Counted from the stretch's first letter, positions 8,851-16,743 are shown. The stretch is 17,416 bases of DNA from Equadaptatus sp045601305 (GCA_045601305.1 JAZRZG010000186.1:1-17416), one strand, 5' to 3'. A program made the numbers and translations. Notes: generated from the letters alone by a model not told the origin.

Positions 8851-10179
8851 TTATGCCTCTCTTTTAGGCGTTATTACAGCCTTTTCCGTGCCGTTTACAG
8901 TTTTGCCCGTAATAGTGACCTTTTCAATCTTGTCCGCTTTTCCGGGTATTTCATACTGCAAATCAAGCATTAGTTTTTCAAGAATTGTTCTGAGCGCACG
9001 AGCGCCGGTGCCGAGCTTTATTGCTTTTCTGGCGATTTCGCGTACAGCTTCGTCTTCAAACTCAAGCGCAACTCCTTCAAGCTCAAACATTTTCTGATAC
9101 TGCTTAAGAGGTGCGTTCTTAGGCTCAGTCAGAATACGGACAAGCGCGTCTTCATCAAGAGACGATAACGCGACAAGCACAGGCAGACGACCTATAAACT
9201 CAGGAATAAAGCCGAACGAACGCAGATCTTCCGGCTCAACCTGCTTCAGCAGTTCGTCTGTGCGCTGCTGCTGAAGGTTGCTCGTTATGTCGCCGCCGAA
9301 ACCTATTGATTTTTTGTCTGTGCGTTTTGCAATAACCTTGTCAAGCCCGTCAAAAGCCCCGCCGCAAATAAAAAGCATGTTTGAAGTATTTATCGGAATT
9401 GTTTCCTGCTGCGGGTGCTTGCGTCCGCCTTTGGGCGGAATGTTCGCGACAGTACCCTCAACTATTTTGAGAAGTGCCTGCTGAACGCCTTCTCCCGAAA
9501 CGTCGCGCGTTATTGAAACAGATTCTGATTTACGCGCTATTTTATCAATTTCGTCGATATAAATTATGCCGTGCTCGGCAGCGTCAATGTCAAAATCAGC
9601 AGCCTGCAGAAGTCTCAGGAGAATGTTTTCAACGTCTTCTCCGACATATCCCGCTTCCGTAAGCGTGGTTGCGTCTGTAATCGCAAAAGGCACCTGCAGC
9701 ATTTTCGCAAGCGTCTGCGCAAGCAGTGTTTTACCGCTTCCCGTTGGTCCTACAAGCAGAACGTTGCTCTTCGGAAGTTCAACGTCATCATCTTCCGTGA
9801 CAGGATTTGTAATACGTTTATAGTGATTGTACACCGCAACGGAAAGCACTTTTTTTGCTTCATCCTGCCCTATGACATACTGGTCAAGAAATTCCTTGAT
9901 TTTTTCAGGCGCCGGTATGTCATCAAAAACAGGAACAGAAACGTAATCTGCCTTTCTTTTTTCTGACTGTGCTTTTATTATGGGCGTATCAGGAAATGCC
10001 TCAGCGCCGTATTCTTCCCTGAGAATAACGTTGCAGAGCTGTATGCAGTCAGTACAAATAAAAATATTCCCCGGGCCTGCGATAAGTTTAATCTCGTCCT
10101 GCGTTTTGCCGCAGAATGAACAGCGGGGGGACGGACGCATATTATTGCTGTTCTTTTCAGCTGAAAATTTCTTTGCCAT
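8851..10179 (-). CDS. clpX: ATP-dependent Clp protease ATP-binding subunit ClpX
   Basis: ClpX is the hexameric unfoldase that feeds tagged substrates to ClpP. It is 442 residues. An N-terminal C4 zinc finger uses Cys 20, 23, 42 and 45. The AAA+ core has Walker A GPTGSGKT at 144-151, the pore loop GYVG at 177-180 and Walker B IIYIDEID at 205-212. The RKH loop is at 253-255. The IGF tripeptide that docks onto ClpP is at 292-294. All ClpX-specific elements are intact, so it should be functional with the ClpP encoded just upstream. It begins 2 bases after the clpP stop and ends 2 bases before the lon start, in one tight unit. A lysine- and asparagine-rich N-terminal extension of about 14 residues precedes the zinc finger. 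Confidence 0.98.
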   Translation of the reverse strand: MAKKFSAEKNSNNMRPSPRCSFCGKTQDEIKLIAGPGNIFICTDCIQLCNVILREEYGAEAFPDTPIIKAQSEKRKADYVSVPVFDDIPAPEKIKEFLDQYVIGQDEAKKVLSVAVYNHYKRITNPVTEDDDVELPKSNVLLVGPTGSGKTLLAQTLAKMLQVPFAITDATTLTEAGYVGEDVENILLRLLQAADFDIDAAEHGIIYIDEIDKIARKSESVSITRDVSGEGVQQALLKIVEGTVANIPPKGGRKHPQQETIPINTSNMLFICGGAFDGLDKVIAKRTDKKSIGFGGDITSNLQQQRTDELLKQVEPEDLRSFGFIPEFIGRLPVLVALSSLDEDALVRILTEPKNAPLKQYQKMFELEGVALEFEDEAVREIARKAIKLGTGARALRTILEKLMLDLQYEIPGKADKIEKVTITGKTVNGTEKAVITPKREA

Positions 10180-10181
10180 CT

Positions 10182-10769
10182 CTACCTTTTTTCGATAACC
10201 TTATCTACAATGCCGTATTTCATTGCTTCCTGCGCTGACATATAAAAATCTCTGTCAGTATCCTTCTGAACACGTTCAAGCGGCTGTTTCGTATGCTTTG
10301 AAAGAATACCGTTCAGCGTCTTCTTTGTCTTCAGAATTTCTATTGCCTGAATTTCAATGTCTGACGCCTGTCCCTGAGCGCCTCCGAGCGGCTGGTGAAT
10401 CATCACGCGCGAGTTCGGCAGCGCAATACGCTTGCCTTCGGCGCCTGCCGCAAGAAGCACTGCGCCCATACTTGCCGCTTGACCTGTACAGATTGTTGAT
10501 ACATCAGGCTTAATGTACTGCATTGTGTCATAAATCGCCAAACCGGCAGAAACAACTCCGCCGGGGCTGTTTATGTAAAGAAAAACGTCTTTTTCAGGGT
10601 TCTGACTTTCAAGAAACAGCAGCTGCGCAACCACAAGATTTGCTACACTGTCGTCAATTGCAGTACCGAGAAATACTATTCTGTCATTAAGCAGACGGCT
10701 GTAAATATCAAAGGCGCGCTCTCCTCTGCCGGTCTGCTCAATAACTGTCGGAATAAGATAACCGCTCAT
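10182..10769 (-). CDS. clpP: ATP-dependent Clp protease proteolytic subunit ClpP
   Basis: ClpP is the serine-peptidase barrel that works with ClpX. It is 195 residues, normal length. The catalytic triad is visible: Ser100 in TGQAASMGA, His125 in VMIHQPLGG, and Asp174 in TDRDFYMSA. The segment INSPGGVVSAGLAIYDTMQY matches the family handle and substrate region. The start is firm: AGGAG lies 7-8 bases upstream of the ATG at 10769. It is 21 bases downstream of tig and 2 bases upstream of clpX. Placing clpP between tig and clpX is the proteobacterial-type order, whereas Bacillus has clpP elsewhere. Confidence 0.98.
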   Translation of the reverse strand: MSGYLIPTVIEQTGRGERAFDIYSRLLNDRIVFLGTAIDDSVANLVVAQLLFLESQNPEKDVFLYINSPGGVVSAGLAIYDTMQYIKPDVSTICTGQAASMGAVLLAAGAEGKRIALPNSRVMIHQPLGGAQGQASDIEIQAIEILKTKKTLNGILSKHTKQPLERVQKDTDRDFYMSAQEAMKYGIVDKVIEKR

Positions 10770-10790
10770 GCTTTTTCTCCTGATAAAATT

Positions 10791-12140
10791 TTATTCTGCT
10801 TCTTTTAGTTCGACTTCTTTAACCTGAACCTTACCGGCTGCAAAATCAGCCGTTTTGCGCGCGCGGACTTCATCCATCACCTGATAAAGGTGTGCTTTGT
10901 CGGAATAGAGATAATCTTCGACCTTCTTGATATCCATTCCTGAGGCAAGCGCCATTTTTCTGATTTCAAGCGTAAGTTCCTCTTTTGTGCAGTCGATGTC
11001 GTTTTCGTCGGCAATCGCCTTTATGACCAGCGAACGTTTGACCGCGGCTCTGGCTGTTTCGTCAACCTGTTTTTCAAATTCATCTTTGTCAGTGCCGGAC
11101 TGTTTGAGGAACTCGTCAAGCGTCATTTCTTCGTTGCCCGTCTGGCGTTTTATTCTGTCTTCCTGCTCCGCTTTGATAGCCGCTTTTTCGCGGTCAATCA
11201 GTTTTTCGGGAATGTCAATTTCGCAGGCATCTGTAACAGCTGAAATCGCCGACCTTCTGAGACTTTCTTCCGTTTCTCTTTCTGCGGCTCTTTCAAGACG
11301 TTCCATCGTGTTCTTTTTGAAATCTTCAACAGTTTTAATTCTCGTGTAGGTAATTTCAGGAATGTTTTCATCAGTAAGTTCTGGAACTTCTTTTTTCATA
11401 ATGCCCTGAACGTCAAATTCGTAGCGCATTTTCTGCCCCGCAATTTCTTTTACCGCGCTGTCAGCTTCAACCGTAAATTCCGCCTCAGCCTTGTCTCCAG
11501 GCTTTTTGCCTGTGAGAGCGGAAACTATTTCAGAGCGGATACCCTTCTGTTTGAGGTCAATTTCCGATTTCTGGTCAGTTTCGGCTGCAGTCGATTTGCC
11601 ATCCGCGTCAACCATAAAAGAATTGTATTTGACAGAAACAATATCCTCAGCCGTGATTTCGCGCTCCTCGTATGACGGAACAATCTTTGCGTGTGCTTCA
11701 AGCATCTGCTGAATATTTTCATCACGCATTTTTTCCGTTGCTTTATAAACAGTTTTCTCCGCAGTAATTGTTGAAAGGTCAGGAAGAATAACCTCCGGCG
11801 AAACCTCGTAAACAACTGTAAATTCAAACGGTTTGTCTTCCGCAAGATCCTCGCACGGCTTCACGTCAGGATATTCGATAAGGTCAAGTTCATTTTCACT
11901 GACTGACTCGTCAATCCCCTTGTTGATAAGTTTTTCCTGTGTCTGAGCGCAAATTGCCGCTTTGCCGAAACAGAGTTCGAGTGTTTTGCGCGGAACGTGA
12001 CCTTTACGAAAGCCTTTAATATCGGCTTTTTTTGAAAGTTCCTTGAAGGTTGCGTCAACTGCTTTGGTTACTTCTTCTGCGTCAAATGCGACTTTGACTG
12101 TCACTGCGTTTTTTTCCTGCGATACGATTTCTGATTTCAC
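10791..12140 (-). CDS. tig: Trigger factor (ribosome-bound chaperone, peptidyl-prolyl isomerase)
   Basis: Trigger factor sits at the ribosome exit tunnel and shields nascent chains. It is 449 residues. The N-terminal ribosome-docking domain carries the signature GFRKGHVP at 43-50. An FKBP-like PPIase domain follows at about 155-245 (from EDIVSVKYNSFMVDADGK through KKPGDKAEAEF). The rest is the charged helical C-terminal chaperone domain. The start is GTG at 12140, supported by AAAGGGG 9 bases upstream. It is the first gene of the run tig-clpP-clpX-lon-engB-valS-folC. The run links nascent-chain folding with quality-control proteolysis, ribosome assembly and tRNA charging. Confidence 0.97.
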   Translation of the reverse strand: MKSEIVSQEKNAVTVKVAFDAEEVTKAVDATFKELSKKADIKGFRKGHVPRKTLELCFGKAAICAQTQEKLINKGIDESVSENELDLIEYPDVKPCEDLAEDKPFEFTVVYEVSPEVILPDLSTITAEKTVYKATEKMRDENIQQMLEAHAKIVPSYEEREITAEDIVSVKYNSFMVDADGKSTAAETDQKSEIDLKQKGIRSEIVSALTGKKPGDKAEAEFTVEADSAVKEIAGQKMRYEFDVQGIMKKEVPELTDENIPEITYTRIKTVEDFKKNTMERLERAAERETEESLRRSAISAVTDACEIDIPEKLIDREKAAIKAEQEDRIKRQTGNEEMTLDEFLKQSGTDKDEFEKQVDETARAAVKRSLVIKAIADENDIDCTKEELTLEIRKMALASGMDIKKVEDYLYSDKAHLYQVMDEVRARKTADFAAGKVQVKEVELKEAE

Positions 12141-12184
12141 TGTGTACTGCCCCTTTGCTTAATAGTTATTGGCTTAACCGATAG

Positions 12185-12213
12185 ATTTTACCACATTTGC
12201 GTAAAAATTTCAG
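12185..12213 (-). promoter_or_regulatory. Putative promoter of the tig operon
   Basis: Minus-strand CTGAAA (-35) and TAAAAT (-10) are 17 bases apart, ending about 45 bases before the tig GTG. The -10 is good and the -35 is moderate. I see no CIRCE-type inverted repeat (heat-shock operator) in this gap. Confidence 0.5.
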
Positions 12214-12227
12214 TATTTCTAACAATA

Positions 12228-12250
12228 AATGCCCGCTTTATGCAGGCATT
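12228..12250 (-). terminator. Hairpin between tRNA-Gly and tig, likely tRNA terminator
   Basis: A 9-base-pair stem (AATGCCTGC with GCGGGCATT, one G-U pair) has a 5-base loop. On the minus strand it is followed by TATTGTT, a weak U-rich tail. It lies 10 bases past the tRNA 3' end. Partial readthrough into tig is possible. Confidence 0.65.
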
Positions 12251-12260
12251 GACCACAAAA

Positions 12261-12336
12261 TGGAGCGGACAACGGGATTCGAACCCGCGACATTCGGCTT
12301 GGGAAGCCGACGCTCTACCAACTGAGCTATGTCCGC
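12261..12336 (-). tRNA. tRNA-Gly (anticodon CCC), CCA encoded
   Basis: The minus strand gives a full 76-base cloverleaf. The acceptor stem is GCGGACA paired with TGTCCGC, followed by T and an encoded CCA. The D arm is GCTC...GAGC around AGTTGGTA. The anticodon stem is TCGGC/GCCGA with loop TTCCCAA, so U33 precedes anticodon CCC, which reads GGG glycine codons. The T arm is GCGGG-TTCGAAT-CCCGT. All stems pair. Confidence 0.97.
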
Positions 12337-12346
12337 AACGCTGAAA

Positions 12347-12375
12347 ATAATATCACAAAATTCACCTCAGAGCAA
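12347..12375 (-). promoter_or_regulatory. Promoter of tRNA-Gly
   Basis: Minus-strand TTGCTC (-35) and TATTAT (-10, with an upstream TG giving an extended -10) are exactly 17 bases apart. The -10 ends 10 bases before the mature tRNA 5' end. Confidence 0.65.
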
Positions 12376-12420
12376 ACCAAAGACTTAAATCGCTTGTTTT
12401 TTTAATGCGTGTATGTCATC

Positions 12421-12440
12421 TATTATCGCATATTATCGCA
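12421..12440. repeat. Two tandem copies of a 10-base unit
   Basis: The unit TATTATCGCA occurs twice with no gap, in the ~145-base spacer between the tRNA and the end of fic. I see no other copies nearby and no gene in this spacer. Confidence 0.7.
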
Positions 12441-12482
12441 TGAGGAGAGCAATCGAGCTGTTCACAAAGTTTGAGCAGGGTT

Positions 12483-13238
12483 TCAGCTTTTAATTCCCAA
12501 TTCGTGCTGCCAAGTCTTAACTGTTTCGTCTCTAAGAAAATGTTTTAACGGTTCAAGATCTTGTTTTGTATGCCATGCATCTAAAACTTGAAAATATTTA
12601 TATTTCTCTTCTTCAAAAATTATTACAGGCGGATGGTTGTTTTGCATTAAAAAATAATTCATAATCAACCTTCCTGTTCGACCGTTACCATCTGCGAAAG
12701 GATGTATATTTTCAAATTTTGCGTGCAAAAACGCCGCCGCTGTTAATACATCGGCATCGCCGTTATTGACAAATCCTGATATATCGTCTAAAAGTTCTAA
12801 AAGTTCCTCTTTTGTATCTTCAGCCGGCGCGCCAATTTCATCTTTTCCGATGACATAATCATTTTGTTTTAATGTTCCGGGACGTTCGCCCTTGTTTAAT
12901 CGTGCCTCGTTATAAGTATCATGAGTAATCAATTCGTGCAATTCAAGAATAAATGGTAAATCTAAAACTCTCTTTTTTTCATAACACTGCAGAAAGAACC
13001 GCATGGCATTTTTTGCATTTTTTATCTCCTGCAGGGTAACTAAATCCCCTGTATAATTCACTACCCTATCACGGTCAAACACATAATATGTATCGTCATA
13101 AGTAATGTGTTCATTCTCAATTTTTCCCGAATGAAACGCAAAATTGACAATTTTACCATTAAGGATACTGAGCACATCTGATGCTGTCTGAGTTTTTTTT
13201 GCCTTCCAAAACTCACAGACTTTTGTGTAGTTATCCAT
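12483..13238 (-). CDS. fic: Fic-family AMP transferase with built-in N-terminal inhibitory motif (class II)
   Basis: Fic enzymes usually transfer AMP from ATP to hydroxyl groups of target proteins. This one is 251 residues. The catalytic loop HPFADGNGRTGR at 179-190 is a full match to HxFx(D/E)GNGRxxR. SGKIEN at 37-42 fits the inhibitory helix motif (S/T)xxxE(G/N), whose Glu blocks the ATP gamma-phosphate site. Placement before the Fic core makes it class II, so no separate antitoxin is expected. I chose ATG at 13238 because AGAGGTG lies 5 bases upstream; a longer open frame to 13388 lacks such support and runs into the divergent gene. It stands alone, is visibly AT-richer than its neighbours (16 G+C in 12601-12660 against 31 in 14401-14460), and may be transferred. 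The target is unknown. Confidence 0.93.
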   Translation of the reverse strand: MDNYTKVCEFWKAKKTQTASDVLSILNGKIVNFAFHSGKIENEHITYDDTYYVFDRDRVVNYTGDLVTLQEIKNAKNAMRFFLQCYEKKRVLDLPFILELHELITHDTYNEARLNKGERPGTLKQNDYVIGKDEIGAPAEDTKEELLELLDDISGFVNNGDADVLTAAAFLHAKFENIHPFADGNGRTGRLIMNYFLMQNNHPPVIIFEEEKYKYFQVLDAWHTKQDLEPLKHFLRDETVKTWQHELGIKS

Positions 13239-13293
13239 AGTAACACCTCTTTTCAACCGTAATATTTTATGCTGTGTCCGCGCATGTAATATA

Positions 13294-13324
13294 TTAACAC
13301 ATATTCTGCATTTTGGCTTATAAT
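13294..13324 (+). promoter_or_regulatory. Putative promoter of the PurE-like gene
   Basis: TTAACA (-35, one mismatch) and a perfect TATAAT (-10) are separated by 19 bases, longer than ideal. The -10 ends 20 bases before the ATG at 13345. Confidence 0.5.
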
Positions 13325-13344
13325 AATTCCGCGAGGTGAGATTT

Positions 13345-13791
13345 ATGCCGGGGCCCAAAAAATTCAAAGCAGTTAAGACCGGTGTCATAATCGGCAGAAA
13401 TATTGCAGATGAAATTATTTCATCGGGACTGTCACTGCTCGATGCAATGTATATCAGATATGAAGTTGTCAGCGCGCTGACCGCAACAGACGAGGAAATT
13501 GCCGATTATGCCGCGAACTCAAAAAAACGCGGAATTGAAACTGTAATTGTTGTTTCCGATGTTTCGGACAGTCTTCCTGTTCTTGTTGCAAAAAATTCTT
13601 TCGCGCCGGTAATTTTTGCGCCGTACTCGGACACAAAAAAATCCATTCCGGCGAAAATTTTGTCGCAGGCAGCATTTGCAGCCGCTGCGCTGAACGATTT
13701 TGCCTCAGCAGTCCTGCTTGCGCTGAAAATAATATCAATCAGAGACAAAAGTTTGTCAAGGCGGATGACTAAACTTCGGTCTCCATTTTGA
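13345..13791 (+). CDS. PurE-like protein (AIR carboxylase/mutase fold) lacking the active-site signatures
   Basis: It has 148 residues and is the only plus-strand gene. Its outline follows PurE, the N5-CAIR mutase of purine synthesis: a beta strand plus glycine turn (KTGVIIGRNIADEI), then YEVVSALTATDEEIADYAANS, then VIVVSDVSDSLPVLVAKNSFAPVIFAP, and a C-terminal helix AKILSQAAFAAAALNDFASA. The PurE signatures are altered: GSxSDW becomes GRNIAD and SAHRTP becomes SALTAT (the catalytic His is Leu), and the AGAGGAAHLPG segment becomes VSDVSDSLP. Normal PurE catalysis is therefore unlikely. The start is ATG at 13345 with GAGGTGA upstream; a GTG at 13336 lies inside that site. The family call rests on my alignment by eye. 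A ligand-binding or regulatory role is possible but nothing nearby shows it. Confidence 0.7.
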   Translation: MPGPKKFKAVKTGVIIGRNIADEIISSGLSLLDAMYIRYEVVSALTATDEEIADYAANSKKRGIETVIVVSDVSDSLPVLVAKNSFAPVIFAPYSDTKKSIPAKILSQAAFAAAALNDFASAVLLALKIISIRDKSLSRRMTKLRSPF

Positions 13792-13810
13792 TTACGACGC
13801 GCTTATAACA

Positions 13811-13838
13811 AACAACGCCGGATTTCTCCGGCGTTGTT
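13811..13838. terminator. Bidirectional terminator between the PurE-like gene and nhaC
   Basis: A perfect 12-base-pair stem (AACAACGCCGGA with TCCGGCGTTGTT) has a 4-base loop. It sits between two convergent genes, 20 bases past the plus-strand stop and 14 past the minus-strand stop. The minus-strand side continues TTGTTTGTT, a better U-rich tail than the plus side. Confidence 0.85.
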
Positions 13839-13851
13839 CCGTTTATTAAAC

Positions 13852-15267
13852 TTACATTACAAATCCGAGTATCAGATAAAGCACAATCGACGCAGCCGCA
13901 AACAGAGCACAGTACGGCGTCTGCGTTTTGACGTGGTCGATGATGTCGCAGCCTGAGGTTGAACAGGACATAATTGTAGTGTCTGAAATCGGTGACGTGT
14001 GGTCTCCGAAAATACTTCCGCCGAAAGCTGCGCCGGCTGTGAGCGGAATACTTACTCCCATATTTATTGCCATTGGCATAGCAATAACAAACATAATTGC
14101 CATAGTTCCCATAGATGTTCCCGTCGCAAACGAAATGAGGCAGGCGATTATGAAAACAAGCGCGGGAAGGAATGCAGGGTTAAGAGCTTTAAGGAATATT
14201 GATGACAGGTAGTTGCCTGTATCAAGCGCTTTAACCGTTGTTCCCATTGTGAAGCCGAGAAGCAGGACAAAGGCTATCGGAAGCATTCCGCCCATTCCCT
14301 TGAACATTTCGTCTATAACTTCATTAAGCGTGAAAATTTTCTGACTGACACAAAGTATTCCCATTACAAGAAGTGAAACAAAGCAGCCCCAGAGAAGCGA
14401 ATTCATGCCGCTGCCCTTCATGAGATTTCCCTGTCCCGTAATGAAAAGCGCCGCGATAACGGTGAAAAGAAGCGTAAGGATTGGCAGTGCAAGATTAAGA
14501 ACGCGCGGTTTCGCGTCACTGATTTTTACCCTTGAAATTTCTCCCCCCTCTTTGGCATGAACAGGGTCATCAAGCATGCCGGTTTCTGCCGCGCGGATTT
14601 CAGCGTCTTTCATAGGTCCGAAATCCTTCTGAAGAAACGCAAGGATTATAACGCCGAAAACGGCAAAAATGCAGTAGAAATTAAGGCATATAGACTGAAT
14701 GAGCGTTGGAATCGCGTCTGCTTCCGCAACTCCGCCTGAGGTGAGATAACCGATCATCGCCGCAAGCCAGCCGCTGAGAGGAATAAGAACACAGACAGGA
14801 GTTGATGTAGCGTGAATTATGAACGCGGCTTTTTCGTGCGGAACCTTCAGAGCGTCATTTACGGGACGCGATACTGAGCCTGTCACCATGCAGCTGAGCG
14901 AGCCTGACGTAAAAATAAGGACTCCGAGAAGCCACGTAAAAATGTTCGCGCCGCGTTTTGATTTGATAATACCGTTTTTCTTGACCATAACGTCAACAAA
15001 ACCGTCAACACCGCCGGAACGCTCAATAAGATAAATCAAAGCGCCGATAAACAACATAGAAGCGATGACTATTGTGTTTCCGCTTGACGCCATTGTCTTG
15101 ACACAGCCGTTAAGCGTCGCGTTGAGCGCAACGATAACGTTCCAGTCGGCTATGACAAGCGAGCCGAGGAAAATACCGAGGAACAGGGAAACGAAAACAT
15201 TTTTCGTTACCAGCGCAAGGATAATTGTGAGAATTGGCGGTACTATTGACCAGAAACCGTACTGCAT
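13852..15267 (-). CDS. nhaC: NhaC-family transporter (Na+/H+ antiporter family; candidate lysine transporter LysW)
   Basis: This is a 471-residue polytopic inner-membrane protein with about 10-12 hydrophobic segments. The family signature GGSIFGDHTSPISDTTIMS lies near the C-terminus, and LIYLIERSGGVDGF and FTSGSLSCMVTGSVSRP match conserved NhaC loops. A hydrophilic loop near 210-255 (KDFGPMKDAEIRAAETG onward) splits the two halves. NhaC proteins are annotated as Na+/H+ antiporters, but comparative work on lysine riboswitches proposed NhaC-type LysW as a lysine transporter. This gene is second in a unit headed by a lysine riboswitch, 21 bases after the deacylase gene, so amino-acid transport is the more likely role. 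AAGGGGAG lies upstream of the ATG. The transported substrate is inferred from context only. Confidence 0.88.
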   Translation of the reverse strand: MQYGFWSIVPPILTIILALVTKNVFVSLFLGIFLGSLVIADWNVIVALNATLNGCVKTMASSGNTIVIASMLFIGALIYLIERSGGVDGFVDVMVKKNGIIKSKRGANIFTWLLGVLIFTSGSLSCMVTGSVSRPVNDALKVPHEKAAFIIHATSTPVCVLIPLSGWLAAMIGYLTSGGVAEADAIPTLIQSICLNFYCIFAVFGVIILAFLQKDFGPMKDAEIRAAETGMLDDPVHAKEGGEISRVKISDAKPRVLNLALPILTLLFTVIAALFITGQGNLMKGSGMNSLLWGCFVSLLVMGILCVSQKIFTLNEVIDEMFKGMGGMLPIAFVLLLGFTMGTTVKALDTGNYLSSIFLKALNPAFLPALVFIIACLISFATGTSMGTMAIMFVIAMPMAINMGVSIPLTAGAAFGGSIFGDHTSPISDTTIMSCSTSGCDIIDHVKTQTPYCALFAAASIVLYLILGFVM

Positions 15268-15288
15268 TTGAAAAACACTCCCCTTTTC

Positions 15289-16644
15289 TTACTTTCTGAT
15301 GGCTTTTCCAAGCCTGTGATTTACGATTTTGCCTTTTTCAACAGCGATTTTTCCGCCGATGATAACATAATCTATACCCTCAGGTTCCGCGACAGGCTCC
15401 GCAAACGTTGCATTGTCCTTTATCGTGACAGGGTCAAAAATAACAATATCCGCGTCTGAACCTGCTTCAAGCCCGCCCTTTTCCGGCAGAGAAAGTTTTT
15501 CCGCCGCGGCGGAAGTCATCTTTGCGATACCGTCAGCGAGCGACACCTTGCCCGTGTTGATAAATTCCTTTATGAAATGAGGGAACGCCCCTGCCGCGCG
15601 CGGATGACCTTTACCGTTGTTCAAAAGACCGTCGCTGCCGAGAATTACCGCCGTGTGAGCCATAGCCATGTCAACGTCTTCAGGTTTCATAACGTGGCAG
15701 ACCGTAATCATGTCAGGATATTTTGCCCTGACCTCGCGGAACAGCTCCTCCGTGCAGCGCATACCCTGATATTCCCCTTCGCAGAGCTCAACCACGTCAT
15801 AGCCTGTGTGGTAGCGGTCAAGGAAACCCTCATCATAAGTTGCGGAACCGATCTGCGTGCTGTAAGCGTAATACGGGTAACAGTCGCAGTGGAGATTCAT
15901 ACCGTTGGCGCGGTAACGGTCGGTAATCTGCAGAAATTCCTCCATCTGCCCAAAGCCTGCCATACTGCCGATATGCGAAATTTCAGTATTAAGATTAAAT
16001 TTCTCGCCAACCGTGATAAATTCATCCGCCGCCTTAAAAATACCAGCCGCGTCATCTCTCACGTGCGCCGCTATGAGTTTGTTGTCCTTCCGGCAAAGCT
16101 TCGCCGTGCGTTCAAGTTCCTCAGCGTTAATGCCGGGCGCGTAGCGTATTCCGTATGAAACACCGATACAGCCGCCGTCAAGAGCTTTCTCTGTGTCGCG
16201 GACAAGCCGGTCAAGCTGCTCCGAAGTAATTGCAGCGTATCTGTCAGTCGCGCCCGCCTCGTAACGCAGATAGCTGTGACCTGCATACATGGCAATATTC
16301 ACCGGCGCGCCCTTAGAATCCACCGTATCAAGATATTTCACAGGGTCGCAGAGATTTGTTCCGCAGTTTCCGGCGATAACAGTTGTAACACCCATCTTGA
16401 GCATTGTGTCGAAAATACAAAATTCAACATCGTCACCTGCTGCATTGAGCGGGTCCTCGTGCATGTGAATATCGATAAAACCGGGCGACACAATTTTTCC
16501 GGCAGCGTCAATAACAATATCCGCCTCAGGCTCCTCCCTGAGAAACGCCGCGATTTTACCGTCCTTAACCAAAATGTTCTGCTTTGAAAAAACAGAATTT
16601 TTCGCGTCAGCGACGAAACCGTTTTTAATCAACAAACTTCCCAT
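15289..16644 (-). CDS. N-acyl-D-amino-acid deacylase (D-aminoacylase) family amidohydrolase
   Basis: This metal-dependent amidohydrolase, 451 residues, is probably cytosolic since no signal peptide is seen. The family removes acyl groups from N-acyl-D-amino acids. Visible are the beta-sandwich start (MGSLLIKNGFVADAKNSVF), the metal pair His60/His62 in GFIDIHMHEDP, bridging Cys94 in AGNCG, His194 in AAHVRDD, His224 in EISHIGS, DCYPYYAYST near 254-263, and Asp338 in LGSDG followed by GKGHPRAAGAFPHF. These match D-aminoacylase in order. The start is ATG at 16644 with AAGGGG 6 bases upstream. A longer open frame to 16845 would run through the riboswitch and is rejected. It is the first gene under the lysine riboswitch. 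Substrate is unproven; an N-acylated or D-form lysine compound would fit. Other amidohydrolase activities remain possible. Confidence 0.88.
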   Translation of the reverse strand: MGSLLIKNGFVADAKNSVFSKQNILVKDGKIAAFLREEPEADIVIDAAGKIVSPGFIDIHMHEDPLNAAGDDVEFCIFDTMLKMGVTTVIAGNCGTNLCDPVKYLDTVDSKGAPVNIAMYAGHSYLRYEAGATDRYAAITSEQLDRLVRDTEKALDGGCIGVSYGIRYAPGINAEELERTAKLCRKDNKLIAAHVRDDAAGIFKAADEFITVGEKFNLNTEISHIGSMAGFGQMEEFLQITDRYRANGMNLHCDCYPYYAYSTQIGSATYDEGFLDRYHTGYDVVELCEGEYQGMRCTEELFREVRAKYPDMITVCHVMKPEDVDMAMAHTAVILGSDGLLNNGKGHPRAAGAFPHFIKEFINTGKVSLADGIAKMTSAAAEKLSLPEKGGLEAGSDADIVIFDPVTIKDNATFAEPVAEPEGIDYVIIGGKIAVEKGKIVNHRLGKAIRK

Positions 16645-16677
16645 AGCAATCCCCTTCCTAATCTCGCAAACATTTAT

Positions 16678-16714
16678 CACAAAATTAAACGGCTGATGCT
16701 TCTGCGCCAGCCGT
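16678..16714 (-). terminator. Intrinsic terminator of the lysine riboswitch expression platform
   Basis: Minus-strand ACGGCTG pairs with CAGCCGT (7 base pairs) around a 12-base loop, followed by TTAATTTTGTG. It lies between aptamer and gene start. Upstream AGCT and TAGTT (in the aptamer 3' strand) can pair with AATTA and the GGCT inside the terminator's 5' arm, a plausible antiterminator. This predicts transcription OFF when lysine is bound. Confidence 0.8.
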
Positions 16715-16743
16715 AATAATTTCAAATCCCGCAATCGGGGTTC

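Noticed and set aside
12261..13238. tRNA-Gly as an attachment site for an island carrying fic
   Set aside because: Fic lies on the 5' side of the tRNA, there is no integrase, and I see no repeat of the tRNA 3' end in the window.
13239..13388. A 50-residue N-terminal extension of Fic
   Set aside because: It overlaps the divergent gene's promoter and start, while ATG at 13238 has a strong ribosome binding site.
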